From positions 1 through 8,191 of the forward strand of contig NZ_CALTUR010000084.1 of the NCBI RefSeq assembly GCF_943912555.1: a DNA stretch of 8,191 nt. Reading direction: 5' to 3'. Of this stretch, positions 6,117-8,191 are shown one piece after another. This stretch comes from an uncultured Streptococcus sp. GTDB taxonomy: Bacteria > Bacillota > Bacilli > Lactobacillales > Streptococcaceae. A program made the translations under genes and the position numbers. Under the pieces are notes generated by a model. It ran no database searches. It worked only from the letters and a program-made list of their open reading frames with translations, and was not told the DNA's origin. Position 1 is the first letter of the stretch, and every line of letters begins with the position of its first letter.

Positions 6117-6608
6117 ATGTCACAACAAGAAGAAATGAAAAACCTAAGCCTACTAGGCAACAAAGAAACCAACTACATTTTCGAATATCAACCAGAAGTC
6201 CTCGAATCCTTTGACAATCGTCATGTGGAAAATGACTATTTTATTAAATTCAACTGCCCTGAATTTACCTCACTTTGCCCTATTACTGCTCAGCCAGACT
6301 TTGCAACTATCTATATTTCCTACATCCCTGACAAGCTCTGTGTCGAGTCAAAATCCCTCAAACTCTACCTCTTTAGTTACCGAAATCATGGAGATTTCCA
6401 CGAAAACTGTATCAACACCATCGGGAAAGACTTGGTCAACTTGCTAGACCCTCGCTATTTAGAGGTTTGGGGAAAATTTACACCTCGCGGTGGCATCTCA
6501 ATTGACCCCTACTACAACTATGGTAAGCCAGGAACTAAGTATGAAGGCTTGGCAGAACAACGTCTCTTCCAACACGACCTTTATCCAGAGAAAATTGACA
6601 ACCGTTAA
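6117..6608 (+). CDS. queF: NADPH-dependent 7-cyano-7-deazaguanine reductase QueF
   Basis: A 163-residue nitrile reductase of the single-domain Gram-positive type that reduces preQ0 to preQ1 with NADPH. Catalytic C54 lies in [15 protein letters not shown], with D61 next to it. The NADPH/substrate motif is ESKSLKLY (77-84), and H95-E96 are in GDFHE. It completes preQ1 synthesis; insertion into tRNA by Tgt and later steps would be encoded elsewhere. Unlike the other operon genes it follows an 18-base gap and has only a purine-rich AGAAAG (6103-6108), with no GGAG, suggesting weaker initiation. A second in-frame ATG at 6135 has no better site. It has no terminator of its own; the transcript probably runs through the BOX repeat to 6898. 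Confidence 0.96.
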   Translation: MSQQEEMKNLSLLGNKETNYIFEYQPEVLESFDNRHVENDYFIKFNCPEFTSLCPITAQPDFATIYISYIPDKLCVESKSLKLYLFSYRNHGDFHENCINTIGKDLVNLLDPRYLEVWGKFTPRGGISIDPYYNYGKPGTKYEGLAEQRLFQHDLYPEKIDNR

Positions 6609-6609
6609 A

Positions 6610-6853
6610 CTCATACTCAATGAAAATCAAAAAGCAAACTAGGTAACTAGCCACAAGTTGCTCAAAGCACTGCTTTGAGGTTGTAGATAAGACTGACAAA
6701 GTCAGCTCAAAACATGGTTTTGAGGTTATAGATGAAACTGACGAAGTCAGCTCAAAACATGCTTTTGAGGTTGTAGATGAAACTGACGAAGTCAGTAACC
6801 ATACCTACGGCAAGGTGAAGCTGACGTGGTTTGAAGAGATTTTCGAAGAGTAT
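6610..6853 (-). repeat. BOX element (boxA-boxB x3-boxC)
   Basis: A 244-base BOX repeat, canonical order read on the - strand. boxA is 6795-6853 (59 bases, starting ATACTCTTCGAAAATCTC on the - strand) and includes a variant of the conserved CTACGGCAAGG...GCTGACG block at 6805-6826. Three exact-length 45-base boxB units follow at 6660-6704, 6705-6749 and 6750-6794, each beginning GCTCAAA and ending AAGTCA on the + strand. boxC is about 6610-6659. Each boxB has internal inverted repeats (CTCAAAGCA with TGCTTTGAG; CTGAC with GTCAG), so the transcript would fold into a chain of hairpins. It lies in the 3' region of the queF transcript and is typical of mitis-group streptococci. Confidence 0.95.
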
Positions 6854-6859
6854 CATACG

Positions 6860-6898
6860 AAAAAGCCCTGTTCCTCGAGATGAGGAGCAAGGCTTTTT
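6860..6898. terminator. Bidirectional terminator between the que operon and the aquaporin gene
   Basis: A 17-position stem pairs 6860-6876 (AAAAAGCC...TTCCTC) with 6882-6898 (GAGGAG...GGCTTTTT) around a five-base loop. Two positions are wobble or mismatch depending on strand. Poly-A and poly-T flanks make it usable in both directions, ending the BOX-containing queF transcript and the aquaporin transcript. Confidence 0.88.
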
Positions 6899-6907
6899 GA
6901 GTTTCAA

Positions 6908-7576
6908 TTATTCTTCTGTTCCAAGGAAGTTTTTCGCAACGAGGGCTGCAAGAACTCCACCAGCGATTGGTGCAAGGATGAAAATCCAAACTTGTTGAAG
7001 GGCTGCGCCACCTACCAAGACAGCTGGTGCCAAGCTACGGGCTGGATTTACTGAAAGCCCAGTAATGTTCAATCCCACAAGAATCATCGCCATCAAGGAC
7101 AAACCAATTACCAAACCAGCAATCGCGCCATTTCCCTTGCTTTCTGAAGTCACGGTCATGATAACCAAAACAAATAAGAAAGTTGCGATTGTTTCAAACA
7201 AGAAACCACCAAAGACAGTGACACCGTTTGCCAAGGCATTTTCACCAAGACTAGCAGTTGACATACCTGAGTTAGACAAGAGGAAGAATACTGCAACTGA
7301 CGCAAGGAAAGCTCCAACTACTTGTCCAAGGATGTAGTTTACAAGCTCTGAAGATGACAAACGTTTGTTTACAAACATAGCGATCGAAACAGCTGGGTTC
7401 AAATGAGCACCTGAAACAGTTCCGATTGAGTAGGCTGCAACCACGATGGCTAAACCAAAGACAAAGGCGATTCCAAGGTGACCAAGGCCATCAAGACCAT
7501 TTCCAAAAACGACAGCTCCTGTCCCAACGAACACAAGCATGAACGTACCGATTAACTCAGCAACAAATTTTTTCAT
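6908..7576 (-). CDS. Aquaporin (MIP family channel)
   Basis: A 222-residue six-helix channel of the major intrinsic protein family, close to AqpZ in length. The two pore motifs are N60-P61-A62 (HLNPAVS) and N177-P178-A179 followed by R180 (SVNPARS). The N-terminus AELIGTFMLVFVGTG is also characteristic. Aligning by eye to E. coli AqpZ, the aromatic/arginine filter is F40, I165, L174 and R180, where AqpZ has F, H, T and R. The pore is therefore more nonpolar than a water channel and unlike GlpF (W, G, F, R). I recall streptococcal relatives reported to pass hydrogen peroxide or oxygen. GGAG lies seven bases before the ATG (RBS about 7584-7590). It is a single-gene unit with its own promoter and terminator. 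Automatic pipelines may call it glpF or aqpZ. Confidence 0.93.
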   Translation of the reverse strand: MKKFVAELIGTFMLVFVGTGAVVFGNGLDGLGHLGIAFVFGLAIVVAAYSIGTVSGAHLNPAVSIAMFVNKRLSSSELVNYILGQVVGAFLASVAVFFLLSNSGMSTASLGENALANGVTVFGGFLFETIATFLFVLVIMTVTSESKGNGAIAGLVIGLSLMAMILVGLNITGLSVNPARSLAPAVLVGGAALQQVWIFILAPIAGGVLAALVAKNFLGTEE

Positions 7577-7608
7577 TTTCTTTCTCCTTTTTTCAAAAAC
7601 TAGATACT

Positions 7609-7637
7609 AGTCTATCAAAAGAGGGAAAGGGTTTCAA
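7609..7637 (-). promoter_or_regulatory. Predicted promoter of the aquaporin gene
   Basis: On the - strand TTGAAA (7632-7637) and TAGACT (7609-7614) are 17 bases apart, with TG one base before the -10 box (extended -10). The octamer GATACTAG (7603-7610, + strand) overlaps the -10 box and also occurs at 8136-8143 in the hxlR control region. Confidence 0.65.
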
Positions 7638-7682
7638 GAAAATTGATTGGAAAATACTGGTTTGCCTTACTGTCTTTTAATT

Positions 7683-7711
7683 GAGGGATTCGATAAAAAA
7701 TACATTCCCTC
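7683..7711 (-). terminator. Weak hairpin after the hxlR-type gene
   Basis: GAGGGA (7683-7688) can pair with TCCCTC (7706-7711) around a 17-base AT-rich loop, just past the stop codon. On the - strand only AATTAAAAG follows, without a clear U-run, so termination here would be inefficient and read-through toward the aquaporin gene is possible. Confidence 0.3.
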
Positions 7712-7722
7712 TATAGGACTTA

Positions 7723-8070
7723 TCAGTTGCTTATCTCATTAGCATCTAGCAACTTGATATAATCCAGACCCCATTTCTCGACAGCATCTAAAACAACTCT
7801 GAATTCCTGCCCCATTTCGGTTAAGCTGTACTCAACTCGTGGTGGAACTTCGGCATAGACCTTTCGTTGAACAATCTTATCCTTTTCTAATTGACGGAGA
7901 TGACGGGTTAAAATAGTTTGAGTAATCCCAGGCAATAATCTCTGCAATTCTTTAAATCGTTTGGTACCCGTACTCAACTGATAAATGATTACCAGTGCCC
8001 ATTTCCCCGTTAAAACCCTCTGCGTTGTCGCAAATGGACAAATACCATACTCACTCACTTTATTTGTCAT
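7723..8070 (-). CDS. HxlR-family winged-helix transcriptional regulator
   Basis: A 115-residue DNA-binding protein of the HxlR family (relatives YodB, HypR, YtfH), full length. Visible are the N-terminal CPFATTQRVLTGKWALVIIYQL (11-32), whose C11 is the only cysteine; RFKELQRLLPGITQTILTRHLRQLEKD (38-64), which includes the recognition helix; and the wing VYAEVPPRVEYSLTEMGQ (71-88). In several HxlR regulators the equivalent N-terminal cysteine senses quinones, disulfide stress or aldehydes, so an oxidant or electrophile sensor is plausible here. The start is the only good ATG; its ribosome binding site is weak (GAAAGAAG, ending about eight bases upstream). A palindrome-rich region upstream, with a rightward promoter at the window edge, suggests it represses a divergent neighbour, often an oxidoreductase in this family. 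The target lies outside the window. Confidence 0.92.
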   Translation of the reverse strand: MTNKVSEYGICPFATTQRVLTGKWALVIIYQLSTGTKRFKELQRLLPGITQTILTRHLRQLEKDKIVQRKVYAEVPPRVEYSLTEMGQEFRVVLDAVEKWGLDYIKLLDANEISN

Positions 8071-8110
8071 AAAATATCTTCTTTCTATTTTTTTAAAAAA
8101 ATTTATCTTT

Positions 8111-8164
8111 TAGTATCAATAAAAGTACTACTTTTGATACTAGCTAGCAAAAAAGTATCTACTT
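8111..8164. promoter_or_regulatory. Operator cluster upstream of the hxlR-type gene
   Basis: Three nested or adjacent dyads occur: TAGTATCAA (8111-8119) with TTGATACTA (8134-8142); inside it AAAAGTA (8121-8127) C TACTTTT (8129-8135), perfect; and AAGTA (8153-8157) TC TACTT (8160-8164), perfect. All share a GTA/TAC core like that in known HxlR-family boxes. The last overlaps the -35 region of the rightward promoter. Confidence 0.6.
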
Positions 8165-8190
8165 GTTTTTTTGTTTGTAACTGTTACAAT
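8163..8190 (+). promoter_or_regulatory. Predicted rightward promoter at the window edge
   Basis: TTGTTT (8163-8168) and TACAAT (8185-8190) are 16 bases apart and point to a gene beyond 8191. The -10 box lies in a perfect inverted repeat TTGTAAC (8175-8181) T GTTACAA (8183-8189), a further possible operator. Confidence 0.5.
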
Positions 8191-8191
8191 T

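Noticed and set aside
5866..6138. A + strand 90-codon frame spanning the queE-queF junction
   Set aside because: It overlaps queE in another frame, has no ribosome binding site and yields a low-complexity lysine-rich end. It is a shadow of the real genes.
6792..6989. A - strand 65-codon frame across boxA and the end of the aquaporin gene
   Set aside because: It spans a repeat, a strong terminator and another gene's coding sequence, so it is not a credible gene.

Overview
The window reads as chromosomal DNA of a mitis-group Streptococcus (pneumoniae / mitis / oralis type). The strongest pointer is a complete BOX repeat (boxA, three boxB, boxC) at 6610-6853, a repeat family characteristic of these species. 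The low-GC, compactly spaced genes with AAAGGAG-type ribosome binding sites, and the Gram-positive forms of the queuosine-precursor enzymes, agree. I see no phage, insertion sequence, CRISPR array, tRNA or rRNA.

Layout: (1) 65-1714: an ABC half-exporter on the + strand, preceded by a possible 22-codon ORF that overlaps its start, and ending at a bidirectional terminator. (2) 1713-2840: lrgA-lrgB on the - strand, an ATGA-overlapping pair with its own promoter; the family is linked to murein hydrolase control and pyruvate uptake. (3) 2943-4130: a MarR-family regulator, then a promoter driving a small DUF4649-type protein and thioredoxin. A near-identical inverted repeat (TTGC[A/G]TGCGCAA followed by TCAT) sits at both the regulator's promoter and the thioredoxin promoter, suggesting one regulon. 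(4) 4139-6608: a preQ1-I-like riboswitch and intrinsic terminator, then queC-queD-queE-queF, which convert dihydroneopterin triphosphate to preQ1, the tRNA queuosine precursor. (5) 6610-6898: the BOX element and a shared terminator between convergent units. (6) 6908-7637: an aquaporin on the - strand with an unusually nonpolar predicted selectivity filter. (7) 7723-8191: an HxlR-type regulator on the - strand and a palindrome-rich region holding a rightward promoter for a gene beyond the window.

Several units suggest a redox or metabolic theme: thioredoxin under a cysteine-rich MarR protein, an aquaporin next to an HxlR regulator with one N-terminal cysteine, and LrgAB. The queuosine operon is separately controlled, most likely by feedback from its own product. 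The annotation is from reading the sequence alone; no database search was run. Where an ORF could begin at several in-frame ATGs, starts were set by ribosome binding sites; this shortens lrgA, marR, queC and queD relative to the longest possible frames.
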